From: Pilatotrama ljubarskyi
Taxonomy: Eukaryota; Basidiomycota; Agaricomycetes; Polyporales; Polyporaceae
Assembly (NCBI GenBank): GCA_022385805.1
Contig: MU277678.1
Coordinates: 355,413-419,412, forward strand
Direction of reading: 5' to 3'
DNA length: 64,000 nt
Below the pieces are notes generated by a model that was not told where the DNA came from, made no database searches, and was given only the letters and a program-made list of their open reading frames with translations. Both the position numbers and the translations under genes were made by a program. This document shows, one piece after another, positions 43,612 through 55,448 of the stretch (the first letter of the stretch is position 1; every line of letters starts with the position of its first letter).

Positions 43612-46600
43612 TTACAGGCACGCAAACTTCGACTTGCGCCGCTGCAGCTCCTCCATCCGGCTGTCCAGCTGCGCGCGCGCCCGCTCCTTCGCCCGCCGCT
43701 CCTCGTCCAGCCGGCTTTCCAGCGACTGCTTCTCTTCCACGATCGAGCGCCGCACGTTCACCACTTCCGCCTTCGCGTCCGCGAGCTCCTGCCGGAGGTT
43801 GACGATCTGCACGTTCAAGTTGTCGCGCTCGCGCGCGAGCTCCGTCGCCTGCATCCGCGCCTTCCGCACTGTGGGAAAAGGCCAAGTCGCCGAGGAAGAA
43901 GCGCGAGGGAACGCGGGGAAAAGCGAGCGCGCGCGTCAGCGAACCGCACATCCACGTACTCGAAACAGATGCGACACTCACGGTTCTTCTCAGAGTCGCC
44001 AAGCGACGCCTCCAGCGTAGCGACCATGTCCATGTGAGCCTGCAGGTCGCCCTCGCAGTGAGTCAGCTGCTTGTTGAGCGTCTTGATCATCGCTTCCTGC
44101 TCCTCGAGCTGCTTCGCCTGCTGCTGCAGCTGCGCCGCGACCTTGGGGTCCGGTCCTGCCCCTGCCGACAGGGGCGACGCCGGCAGCCCGTTCGCAAGCG
44201 AGTGCGCGATCGACGTCGACGGCGACTCAGAGTCAACGCTTACGCTGCGCGACGAAATAGCCGTAGAAGACGATGACGCCGTCTGCTCGTGGATGCCGCG
44301 CGGGGCAGGGGGGATCGGCACCGTGGGCGGCGGCGTCGGCGGAGGAAGCTTGCCGGGCGACATGCCTGTCGCGCGCGTGTACGAGACTCCGCGATCGACG
44401 GGAGGGCGCGCGCCAGGGGTGGGGCTGCCGATCTGGCTCTGCAAGTCGCGCAGGAGCGCATCTTGCCGCTGCTTCTCGGCCATCAGGCTGTCCATCTCGT
44501 CCTTCGTCCGTTGCAGGTTCTCCTGCATCTCCGCGATGACGGACCGGTGGTGCTCGAGCTCGTCGACGAGCGACTGCCGCCTCGACGCCTCCTTGACGAG
44601 CGCGGACGTCTCTTCGCGCGTGCGCAGCAGCTCCGCGCGCAGCTTCTCGACCTCGGAAGCGAGCGCGTCGCGCTCGCTGTGGACGCCGGAGAGCTCCTCT
44701 TGGAGACCGTCGATGATCTGTGACTTCTCCCGGATGGCCGACTCGTGCGCCTGCCGCATCTCCTCCTTGGCGTGCGCCCACTCGTCCGACGCGGCCTTGT
44801 GCGAATCGAGCTCGTCAAGCAATAGGCTGTGCTCGTTGGATAACTTCTCTAGCTCCGCAGCGTGCTTCTTCCGTAGGTCCTCCAGAAGCAGATCGTGGTC
44901 CTTCAGCAGTGTCTCACGCTCCTCCGAATGCGTCTTCTCCACGTCAGCAAGCGTCGCCTGCAGCTGCACCTTCTCAGAAGCGAGGAGCTGCTCGGCCTGT
45001 GTCCTCGAGGCCTCCAATTCCGAGCGATGCTGTTCCTGAGTAGCGATGAGGGTGGCTTGGAGCTCCGCGAGAGCGCTCTGGTGCTCGGCCTTGATGCGGG
45101 CGACTTCCTCGGTATGCTCCTTCACGAGCGAGGTCCGCTGCTTTTCCAGGCTACTCTCCGATGAGCTAAGCGCGGACTGATGAGACTCCAGGAGTCGCTG
45201 GACCTCCTCCGCGTGCACCCGTTCCGCGTCGGCGAGAGCCGCGGCGTGCTCCTGCTTCAGCGTCTCGAGCGCGCCTTCCATCTCCTTCCGCAGGCTGGCC
45301 TCGGAAGCAGCGCGGTTGGCCTTGCTCTGCTCGAGAGCGGCGGTCAGTCGGGCTATCTCCTGCGCCGACTCTTCCTGCAGCTTGGCAATGGCCGCGGAAT
45401 GTTCCTCGGCGAGCTGCTGGAGCGCTGACTGATGCGCCTTGTCCTTGTCGGAAAGCGCACGGGAATGTTCGGCCTGCATGCGTTCGAGCTGGTCGCCAAA
45501 CTCGAACTCCTTCTTGGTCAGAACCGCTGTGTGGTCGGCCTTGAGTCGCTGGAGGGACTCGCGGTGCTGGTCGAGCTTCGCGGCGAGCGCTTGGGCGTGC
45601 TCGTCCTTGAGCCGTTGCATGTCGTCGGCGAACTGCTGCTCCTTGTTCTTGATGGCAGAGGCGTGCTCCTCCTGCAGCTCCTTCAAAGCGACATCGCGAG
45701 AGGATTGGGACTCTGACAGAGAGCCCTCACGAGCTATCTCTGCCATGCGAAGCTCCCGCGCGTGCTCGTCCTTCAGCCGTTCCAGGACGGTAGCAGCCTC
45801 GGCAGCCTGCTTCTCAAGAGCCTGTGCGTGGTCGCTGCGGAGCTTGGTCAGAGCATCATAGTACTCCTCTTCAGTGCGCGAAAGAAGAGCGGCGTGTTGC
45901 TCCTCGATTGACTTGATCGTGTCCTGGTGCTCCGCGATGGCGTTCGCGATGGCCTCGGCGTGCTCGGCCTGAGCCTTCTCGAGTGCGTCTGTCGCCTCTT
46001 TGACGCGTCTTTCCAGGTCCTCCCGATGTGTCGCCTCAAGGGACGAGAGGACCGCCGCGTGTTCGGCTTTGAGAGCTTCAAGCGCGGCCTGGTGCTCCGA
46101 CGACGTCTTGACTTCCGCAGCTTCGTGGTCTGCGCGAGCACGCTCGAGAGCCTCGTTTGCCTCGTCAAGATGTCTACGCAGCTCCTCTTCGTGTTCAGCC
46201 TTCAACTTCCCGAACGCAGCCTCGTGCTCCTGTTGTGCCGCCACAAGAGCTGCAGACGACTCGGCGACCTGGTTACGCAAATCACCGATAGAGGCTTCGT
46301 GTTCCTGCTTCAGCTGAGATACCAAAGCGTCCATCTCGGCTTCCTTAGCGCGGATAGCTTCCTCGTGAATGGATTTGAGCCGCTGAATCTCCAAAGCATG
46401 AGTCTCTTCGGCTTGCTGCAGGGAGGCGACAAGATCGGCCTCGCGCTTCTTGAGATCGTCCAGGTTTCGCTGGAGTTCGGCTTCACGCTGCTGAGCCTCC
46501 TCGAGAGACTGGGTCAGAGACGCTTCACGAGCCTGGAAGCTCTCGAGCTCCTTAAGGTCTTGAGCATGGTTCGCCAAGTCCTCCTCGTGCTTCTTACGGA

Positions 46601-49600
46601 GCGCTTCCAATTCCATGCTCATGTTGAGGGTCTGTGAATGCGTCAGCAGGGCGGTCCACCAGCGCATTGTTCGCATTCCTCCCCACCTGGTCTCGGGAGA
46701 GCACCTGCAGCTCCTCGTGCTGCTTCCGAACCTGGTTGAGCTGGTTCGTAAGGTCGTCGACGACCTCTTTGTGCTGCGACTCCTTCTGGGCCATGGAGCT
46801 ACCGGAGGTACGACTCAGCATTCACGGTGTCACACGCGGTCTGAGACATGCACTCACCGCATCACCTCATTGAGTCTCTCCAGGGACTCGTCGACATCGG
46901 ATACCGTATACTGATTGGCATGACGGAGATCGAGACTCTTCCGAATCTCGGTGAAACGGTTGATCGTCTTGGGGGAAAGGTGCAGGTAGTCATCGTTATC
47001 ACTCTGAGACGGGGAACGCTGGAGTTCGGCGGCGAGGCTCGAAGGAGCATCGTTGAGCTCCTTTTCTCTGAGCGACGCTTCGAGAACGGATATCTCCGCT
47101 TCGCGCTCTTTGAGCACATCTTGAAGGCGCATTATTTCTTCCTCAAGGCTCGCTACGGACCTCTCAGAAGGCGAGACAGCGACGGAGGGCAGGGAAATCG
47201 AGAGGTTGGGTCGCGAATGTCCAGGAGAGTGGGAAATGGAGCTACTTGTCCCGTGACTGGACGTAGAGGCTTTGCGCGATCTGGCCGAGGATAGCTCCTG
47301 CGAGAGCGATACAGACTGCGAGAGCGATCTGACTGCCGTGTCATTAGAAAGTACGTTCAAACGCGAAGGGAGCACCAACCTGGAATGGAGAGACTCCGAC
47401 GAAACGGCATTGCGATAAATCAGACGTCTGCCGATGCCGTTTTGCGAGGGTTCTTGCCCGTCCTTTGACATGCCTCTGTGCATCCTGCGCTTCGGGGAGA
47501 GCTCACCCGCACGTTCGAGAGACTCGGCAGGAGGCACGGGCGCGTTCACCTTCGCCTCCTGTAGTTGGGCAGCGAGATCGGCGATCTCGCGCAGAGCATC
47601 GCGGTACTTCGCGGTCACCGCCGAAAGGTCGGCCAGGGTGGCTGTGTGTGTTTGCTGAAGGGCGACAAGCTGGCTTTCGACGGACCCGTCAGTATCGTGG
47701 ATCGAAGAGACCTCGGAGTTGGCACCATTGGTTCTGGCACCGTTGGTCCGTGCTGGCGATATCTCCTCGAGTCCCTGCTTGGCTTTGGCTACCTCGCTGA
47801 CGAGCTCGCCGAGGCGCTCGCGTTCCTCGTTCGCCGCCAACCTCTTCGCCTCCCACTCCTGCATCTTCTGCTCCAGTTCCCTGACTTTGGCCTCTCTCCG
47901 CTCCAGGTCCGACCGCCAGCTCTCGCCGTCCCTTTGCAGACTCTCTAGACGAGATTCCAGAGCCTCCACCTGTCCCCGTCGCCGCTCGCACTCGTGCTCA
48001 AGTTTCTCGACCGTCTCGCGCAGCGCAAGGACGGATTCGTCAGACTTAGCCAGGCGTGCTTCAAGCTCCGCAATGTAGGCCGACGAGTGGGACTCCGTGT
48101 CCTTGTAGCGTGCGAGCTCACGCTTCAGGTCGGTGATGGAACCGCTCGATGAGACCTGCGATTCGTCGTACTGTCGAACCTTCTCCTCTAAGTCGTGAAC
48201 ATAGGCCTGTCCGAGACATTGTTAGCAACGCAGTGGGTAAGCGCTAAGGGCAACTTCATACCTCAGTGGATGCTTCACGCTCGACTAGCTTGGCAACCCT
48301 AGCCTTCAGCTCCTCCACATACAACTCCGTGGTCGTATGACGCTCCATGAGTGCATTATACTCGTTCTCCTTCTCTTCGTACAGGTCGTTGGTATGCCGC
48401 AGGGCAGCGCGGTTCAGCTTGAGCTCGGCTTCCATCGCGCTGATTGTCTTCTCGTATTCCTCGATGACGGGACCAACGATCTCCTCGTACTTTGCCGTAC
48501 CGCCCAACCGGCCGCCGGAGCTCCGTTGCTTCTCGGCGAGCTCGTTGCGAAGGCGAGTGAGCTCCTCCGTGCGCTCGACGAACTTCTCCCGAAGATCCTC
48601 ATAGTTGTTCTGCAACTCTGTCATCTGAGCGAGGACCCTCTTCGGCGCGACTTCCGAGCCTTCAGAGCTGGTCGGGAGAGACGATGACAATGCTCCGCCT
48701 CCCTCCTTGATCGCCTTCAGCTCCTTGCGCAAACGAGTTACCATACCCTGCAGCCACTCGACGTCGTCCCAGCCCTCCTCCTTCTCGTTGACGACGGCCC
48801 GATTCTTGATATTCCGCGCGCGATTGGCGTACTTCAAGGTGTTGACTGTCTCGTTCGCGTTCCACTCCGCTGGACTAACGCAAGCGATCATCAAGGTATG
48901 CGCGTTGCCTCCGAGCGAGTCTTGGAGGAGGCGAGTGAGCTTGGAGTCGCGGTAGGGGATGTACGACGCCGTATGCGACTTCGCCCTTGCAGGATCACCC
49001 AAGGCGGAGATGACGTTTCCCAGGGCTAGCAGACCACTGTTGATGGAGATACCCTCTTTGATGCGCTCGCCGGCGGCAGCGGTACGTTTTAACTAGGAGG
49101 ATCAAAGGAACATCAGAAGGAGAAGCGTGATAGCTCAGAGCGTTCCACTTACCCTTTCTGAACCTGCCAAGTCGACGAAATGAAACTTGGAAACGACCGT
49201 CACCCATTCTCCTCCAGAGGCATCCCCAGCGTCCTTCGAAGCGCCATTCCTCCCAACGTCGGGCGACAAGAAACCGAGAGAGCTCGCAGGTCGCCCACCC
49301 CTCGCGATGGCGGACTGGAAGCTAGGTGTGGCTGGACGGCCGAAGGTGGGCGAGGAAACCCTACTAGTACCGCTAGAAGAGCCGATGACGGAACCAGGGC
49401 GCCCAATACGTGAAGGCGACCTTCCGCCGGGAGGCAGAGGAGAAGACGAACGGGGAGGTGCTCCGCTTCCAGTGAACTTCTTCTGCGTCAGCGTCAACGA
49501 GAAGATTGCATGTGAACGAGAAGATTGGGCGTTCATGTCCGTCTCGTTGGTGCGCCGGATGGAGGTTCCCTGACGAATCAAGCTGCGGGGAGAAGGTACG

Positions 49601-50441
49601 ATCAGTATCTCTCGTAGATAGCAAGGTAGCAACCGCGGTACTCCCGGCAAGAGCCCATGGAGCCAAAGACTGCCTGCTGGGCCAGATAGCTGCACGGCGA
49701 GGGAGGTTCACTTACTTCATGACCTCGTTCGCTGACTTCACATTGACCTCGCGAAGGCCCTCCCAGATTATGTGACCCTGCTTGTCTTCCCGAATCTGCA
49801 CGTCGCGTTTACCGGTTGTGTCCGCGAGTAGGTCGATTAGGTCTTCATTATAGATTTCGATATACGAGCCCTTGATGCTATATTGCCAAGACGCGCCGCG
49901 TTCCTCCTTGAGCTCTCTGCAGCGAGCAAAGATGGTTGAGACAGCTCTAGGGATGATACCCATGCCGTTGTTAGGATCTGAAGGGTCCGCGTCCAGGTCG
50001 ATACCCGTCATGGTGAAGGTCTTCCCACTGCTTGTCTGACCGTACGCCAGGATAGTACAGTTGAAGCCCTCGACGAAACGCGAGATGAGGGGCTGCGCGG
50101 TCGAGACAAACATCTCATATTGGGTGGTTGTAGGAGGGTGGACCTGGTCGAAAGTGAACATCTGCTTTTTGGCGTTGTTGGCCGAAGAGGCGGGTGCTGC
50201 AGGGGCACCGGGGCCGGGAGAAGGAGTGGCATCCACGCTGACGGTGGTATTGGAGACGGCAGAGAGGACATTACGCTGAAAGCGAGTTGGAATGGAAGTA
50301 AGGTCCTGAGAGGTCGTTGGGCGGATGCGGAGGGCTGCAATGGAAATATGAATCGGCTGCCGTTGGTGTGTGGCCGCTGGCCTGTCACTCACCGACTTGC
50401 ACCGATGTGGAGGCCGCGCTGGACGGCTGCGGCGGCGCCAT
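43612..50441 (-). CDS. Giant kinesin-4-like motor protein with hendecad coiled-coil tail
   Basis: Microtubule motor. The N-terminal head starts [15 protein letters not shown] at 50441 and reads [50 protein letters not shown] (P-loop), [33 protein letters not shown] (switch I), FVDLAGSER (switch II), [39 protein letters not shown] and [15 protein letters not shown], i.e. kinesin-4/chromokinesin-like. About 90 Ser/Pro/Gly-rich residues are inserted between switch I and switch II (around 49205-49476). The stalk is coiled coil for over 1,000 residues, including an array with His every 11 residues (44800-46400), then a proline-rich stretch near 44340 and a last coil ending [12 protein letters not shown]. 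Total about 2,100 residues, far longer than animal KIF4 (about 1,230). Few introns in the tail. Role in spindle or organelle transport is inferred. Confidence 0.9.
44800..46400 (-). repeat. Imperfect 33-nt (11-codon) repeat array within the kinesin tail
   Basis: The frame contains a recurring pattern [E/D/x]-H-x2-A-[L/I]-x2-L-[K/Q]-x. Measured His to His, successive spacings by eye are mostly 11, 22 or 33 residues (27 of 31). Copies are diverged, so the DNA repeat is not obvious, but the protein phase is kept for about 530 residues. Confidence 0.75.
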
Positions 50442-51334
50442 GGTGGGGGTGGGGGTCGTTCGCGGCGACGAGAGCGCGGGGCCTCGACGACGTCCGGAAT
50501 GTCAAGGGGAAAGGGAAAACAACGAACGGAAGTGACCCAGCTCGGGCTTGTCACTACGTGCACCCGTCGCTTACCTGACCAATCACGGATTTGATGGCGC
50601 ATAAGTCGCGATTATAATACGGACTCTATTGCACCCTTATCTCCCCTCAGCCCAAACCTGGCACATTCGAAGTCGAAGAAGTAAGTACATCTATCCAAGT
50701 TTGCTCTGCATCCATGTCTATGTCGACACCTGCAACTTGTCAACGTATATCAACCATGGACCATCTGGAGATGACACCCAGCGTCGCGCAAGGCTCCACA
50801 GAGACTGGCACGTACTACACTCAAGCATGTGCGTGCATGCAAAGTGCAGTGCTGTCCCCGAAGAATGTATGGATCTGGAGAGGTCGACATGGACACCGAT
50901 GCCCAAGCCGATGCTGGCCAGTAATATATATCGCTGCGGCTTGCCCTGATACTGATAGGTCCCCCGCTATACTCGCTGCACTGGAAGGGGTATCAGGGAC
51001 GCCGATATGGTAGTCATCAACATCACACTCTGTCGAGTGGTGGGATAAAAGCGTACAAAGCCTCACGAGTCGGTATTCTTGGAACTGGCTTGAATGGACG
51101 AAACAATGATATCTGACTCGGACTGTAAGACATGCCAAATGTGGTCCTGAGCGAACGATGAAGATACATGACGCCTATCATGAAGGATGCCAACAGCCCA
51201 GCTTCGACTTGCGAGACACCATGCATACAGGAAAACCCTCTACCGTGAAAAATCCTGGACTGTTTCATGGGCATGAGTATCTCGCGGCGCAAGGGAAACA
51301 TGGACCTCAGTAAGCACTCACCGGACTGTCGCTA
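50442..51334. other. Intergenic between kinesin start and GNAT stop
   Basis: About 890 bp holding the kinesin promoter and the GNAT 3' region. Open frames of 90-106 codons have no domain signal. Confidence 0.45.
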
Positions 51335-52450
51335 TCAAGCCTCGGTTACTGCCTGGACGGGGCGCATCATGACTGGGAACCAAGCCTTCAGGCCCGACAC
51401 AGGATCTCGGCCTCCGACAGTGAGTCCATCTGCGGTCTGTTCCGGCAACAGGAAGCCTGCGCGCCGATAGATCCTCTCCGCCCCGGGATCTGCTACATTG
51501 ATGCAGACGAAGTCCTTCACCCCGTAGGTAGGAGGGTCTTCCGGGATGCCCTCGAATCCCACTGGGCGCACGCCTAGGTAGAAGCGAGTCATCGCGTTGA
51601 CCATAGCTTCTGCGATGCCTTTGCGACGGTGCTGCGGCGTCACGTAGACGTTCCGAATCGCGATGGTCCGTGGGCTCACTCTGCCGAGGACGATGAACCC
51701 CGCGATAGCGCCATCAAGGCGGTATACCCAGGTGAGCCCCGACGCGATGCCCTTGCGCAGACTGGCCTCCTCGATGTGCCGCTCGTGCGGGCTGGCAACT
51801 TCGGTTCTGAAGTCGATGTACAGAGGGAAGAGCTCCTCGAAGTCGGCTTCGGCGGCCTGCGCGAGGGTGATGTTGGAAGATGTGCTCGGAAGCGGAGGTA
51901 TCGTCTCCCGGGTCGCATAGCTGGACCGCGCGCCAGGGATGAATGGGTCCCCGAGGCGAAGCTGTATCCCTTCTTTGTCCGCGAGCCCCGTCCAAGTGCT
52001 CAGGAACGCGTTCACTATGTCTCCATGCCCGAAAACACGGGTGACGGCGGTAGGATGATGCAGGAGTGGGCGCAGGGTTGTAGCGAGCAGATCGATAGCG
52101 ACGTGCAGAAAGGCGGGAGTCAACAGGTGTTCCGCATTCTGCGGGCATACAAGCTCCCATACAAACCCTCCGGGCGCATGGGTGAGCGCAAGTCTACGCC
52201 AAACCGGCTTCAGCGCCAGATAGAACACTAATGAAAATAGGCATCAGACGTACAGTAGATCTTCCCCCCGGTACAGACCGAGGTAATGTCCTGCCTCCGA
52301 CGAGGCCGTGACTCCCGTAGGTTGTGAACGGAGATGGTCATGCAAGGACCCTAGAGACAAGCTCATGAAGGCATCATCGTACGGCTTCAAGGCTTCCAGG
52401 GCAGCATGGAGATTGTCGAAGCAAATGCAATGTAGGCCCTGCGTCGTCAT
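51335..52450 (-). CDS. GNAT-family acetyltransferase
   Basis: Acetyl-CoA-dependent N-acetyltransferase, probably cytosolic. Exon 1 starts at 52450: MTTQGLHCICFDNLHAALEA, running to LGLYRGEDLL. A 60-nt intron (52194-52253, donor GTACGT, acceptor GCGTAG) removes an in-frame TGA and joins to ALTHAPGGFVWELVCPQNAE. The C-terminal GNAT fold is clear: LPSTSSNITLAQAAEADFEE, GLTWVYRLDGAIAGFIVLGR, then TIAIRNVYVTPQHRRKGIAE AMV, where the R/Q-x-x-G-x-G/A acetyl-CoA loop is QHRRKGIA, and FVCINVADPGAERIYRRAGF. About 350 residues. Target amine unknown. Head-to-head with ARPC1. Confidence 0.85.
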
Positions 52451-53136
52451 GGTGGTTGGAGAAGCCTAAGGTCCCGCACAAGCAGGACTATATGTACGCT
52501 TGCGGCGGCGTAACATCTCCGACTCGGATTTGCGCGTGGATGACTCGATAGGCTGCAGAACATACGACTGCGCATTCGACGGCGTCGATGTCACCATACA
52601 AGCTGCGGGCTACTACGCAGCATACTAATAGCCCTGAGTAATTTGATCAGAAGGTCACAATACTAGTAAGGCATGGTTGCGCATTGATGGGAGTTCTATA
52701 CTTTCACCAACTGGCGCAGCAGCGCTAGCTTGAAGCATGCTGGACCCTCGAGTCATGATCAGTCGTATGTATCTTCGGATAGCGTGAACTGCAAGAAACC
52801 TGCGAGCTCTATGTAGAGTGGCACGACCCAGTTGTCAGAGGCATGAGCTCTAGTCAGATCAAACTTGTCCACCCTGGGTGCTCAGCATAAGTACACAGAC
52901 GAGTGCAAGACGATGCAGTCGAGACTGGACTTCGCCTGAGTCGCCCTGAGCTGGTCTGGTTTGGTTCGCCAGCGCTTTCCCGGTCCGCGCGTCATCGATC
53001 ATCCCCGCCCGATGCATAGCGCGCCTCTTGCTACCCACACCTCCTCAACCCAGTACCACCGCTCTAGCAGAGTAGACTGTCCAGAGTCCTCTGCGCAAAC
53101 TCTCACACCAAACGCTATACAGAAGAGGTATACGCG
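52451..53136. other. Divergent promoter region GNAT / ARPC1
   Basis: About 690 bp between two start codons. No coding exon; no clear TATA box seen. Confidence 0.45.
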
Positions 53137-54643
53137 ATGGCTCCTCCTGAAGTGTTCTCGCTCAGCCAGCAGACTCCGGTTACCTGCCATGCCTTCAACG
53201 CAGACCGCACCCGTATGCTCATGTGTCTTCTGGTAACAGTATTGGGTGCTGATATGGACGATAGAGGTCGCGGTCAGCTTGAACTCCAACGAGGTCCTGA
53301 TATATCAGAGGGAGGGCAATGATTGGAAGCACATAGATACTTTGACCGAGGTACGTACCACCGCAGTTAGGGCTTTGCATAGCATTCAACCTAACAACTC
53401 CGGCAATAGCACGACAAGCAGGTTACCTCGATTGACTGGGCCCCGAAGTCCAACCGTATCGTCACATCAGCGCAGGATAGGAACGCCTATGTCTGGCAGC
53501 AGACTCCCGACCCGCAGACGGGCCATGTCGTCTGGAAGCCTACCCTCGTGCTGCTGAGGATCAATCGTGCAGCTACGTACGTTCGCTGGAGCCCGAACGA
53601 GGATAAGTTCGCGGTCGCGAGCGGTGCTCGGTACGTAACGTCAGTCAGTCCAACGACGTCTCTGGATACTGACGAGGATGCTCAGTGCGATTGCCATCTG
53701 CTCCTTCGATCCCGAGGGCGATTGGTGGGTCTCGCGTCTCCTCAAGAAGCCCATCCGGTCCACGGTTCTGTCCATCGACTGGCACCCCAACAACGTCCTT
53801 CTCGCGGCGGGAAGCGCAGATATGAAAGCACGCGTCTTCTCCGCATACATCAAGGATGTGGATAAGAGGTGCGTTTCAACCGCATTCTGGGCTTAGACGG
53901 GTACTTCATGAGATGACCAGGCCCGCGCCCACCGTTTGGGGCGAGAAGCTTCCATTCAACACCATCTGCGGCGAATACGCAAGCCCGTCTGGTGGCTGGG
54001 TCCACGACGTCGCTTTCTCGCCTTCGGGCGATGTGCTGGCGTTCGTCAGTACGTGCTCTTGTTACGCTCATTCATGGTGCTATACCTCATCATATCCACG
54101 CGTGCAGGCCACGACAGTTCTATCACGGTTGTGTACCCTGGCGGTCCCGCCGTATACACCATCAAGATGACCATACTCCCCCTCGTCACCCTGACTTGGA
54201 CGACGGAAGAGTCTATCGTCGCCGCCGGGCACGACTGCCAGCCCCTAGTCTTCTCCGGAAACCAGGGTGGCTGGGAGCTCGTCGGCGGCCTTGACGATCC
54301 CCAGTCCAACAAGGCCTCCGGAGGAGCACGCTCCGGCTTCGGTGCCTCGCCAGTCGGACGGCTCAACAGCGCAGCCTTCAACACCTTCCGCAATGCTGCC
54401 GAGCGCGGTATCTCGAACGTGCCCGGATCTCCTACGAGCGCCTCATCCACGGAGTCGGAGCTCTTTACCGTGCACCAGAACACCATCACTAGCGTGCGGC
54501 CTTATGACGGTGCCCCTGGCAATGTCACGAAGATCAGCACCTCGGGCGTGGATGGGAAGCTGGTGATCTGGGACGCCAACGCAGTCACGCCGATCAGCGC
54601 GACCGGCCTCGCAGGGAAGCTGGGCAAGCTGCAGCTGCGGTAA
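53137..54643 (+). CDS. ARPC1: Arp2/3 complex subunit 1 (ARPC1, WD40)
   Basis: WD-repeat subunit of the actin-nucleating Arp2/3 complex. Start [20 protein letters not shown], then [173 protein letters not shown] and the last blade [10 protein letters not shown]. Between the last two blades lies [14 protein letters not shown], the ARPC1 insert region that carries the conserved H-Q-N-x-I motif. Several short introns. Its 3' end is 71 bp from the Dad3 stop. Confidence 0.94.
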
Positions 54644-54714
54644 ATATATCGATACAACGATGTAGGACAGGAATACGGGCGGGAAGGACAATACAAATGG
54701 CAGGTCGGGGAACG

Positions 54715-55160
54715 TCAGTGTCTGATGGTATCATCCGCGGTGGTATCTGCGTATGCTGAGGAAGCATCTGCCATGGGCTGTTCGTTGATCACAGCCCATA
54801 CTGATGCTTTGAACTGCCATCGAGAATGATGATGGATGATCAGCCACTCCCAAGCTCTCGAAGGGGCGTGAGGAACGCACCAGGGTCAAGACCAGTCCCA
54901 TCTTCACCTCCAACGCTCGCAGCTGCTTGAGCAGCTTCTCATCCGGAGCCTCGCTCACTCGACGTGTCTCCGCAATCAACTATGCACTTCATCTTAGCTC
55001 GCTCGCTCGTTGGCAGACAGCATGGAGAACCCACCTCCTTGATATTCTGCGATAGCTTCGCATACTGCCACAGCACCTCCGCCTCGAGCTCGGACAGATT
55101 GGGATGGCCCTCGTATGGGTTCGTCTCAAAGATAGAGCTGTTTGCCAGAGCGGTAGACAT
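54715..55160 (-). CDS. dad3: DASH/Dam1 complex subunit Dad3
   Basis: Small subunit of the fungal outer-kinetochore DASH ring that couples chromosomes to microtubules. Three exons. Exon 1 starts MSTALANSSIFETNPYEGHP and contains LSELEAEVLWQYAKLSQNIK, the hallmark L-x2-LE-x-EVL-x-x-Y block of Dad3. Exon 2 reads LIAETRRVSEAPDEKLLKQL RALEVKMGLVLTL. A 65-70-nt intron (donor GTGCGT) leads to exon 3, FKASVWAVINEQPMADASSA, ending TTADDTIRH. About 110 residues, slightly longer than yeast Dad3, with a C-terminal extension. The protein is entirely helical in character. Tail-to-tail with ARPC1. Confidence 0.78.
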
Positions 55161-55448
55161 AGTGCCCTCGTAGCGTGGCGACTTCACATTAGCAGACTAG
55201 CAGAGTGGGTGGAGAAGGCAAGGCGAGTCGGCCTTTCGCGAGACGCGATCACGATCGCAAACGCGTCCAACGGGCGCTTGAGTCTCATCCAGATTCCACT
55301 TCGAGATCACTCCATCTCCTCGACTCGAACTGAACGAGACGTGCGCTCGGGCTCTGCTTGCAGGCATGCCTCCATGCGCCTGCGGTCATACTAGTCACTG
55401 CTGCTATCTGCTGCAGCTCCGCTATCTCTACGAGAGTTACTTGCCGAT

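Noticed and set aside
44071..45039. A 322-codon plus-strand open frame
   Set aside because: It lies antisense to the kinesin coiled coil; the periodic GC-rich codons of the real gene leave the opposite strand open. Sequence is Ser/Cys/Arg-rich with no domain.
51335..52450. In-frame TGA near 52245 suggesting a broken GNAT gene
   Set aside because: A normal 60-nt intron (52194-52253) with GTACGT donor and TAG acceptor removes it and keeps the frame.
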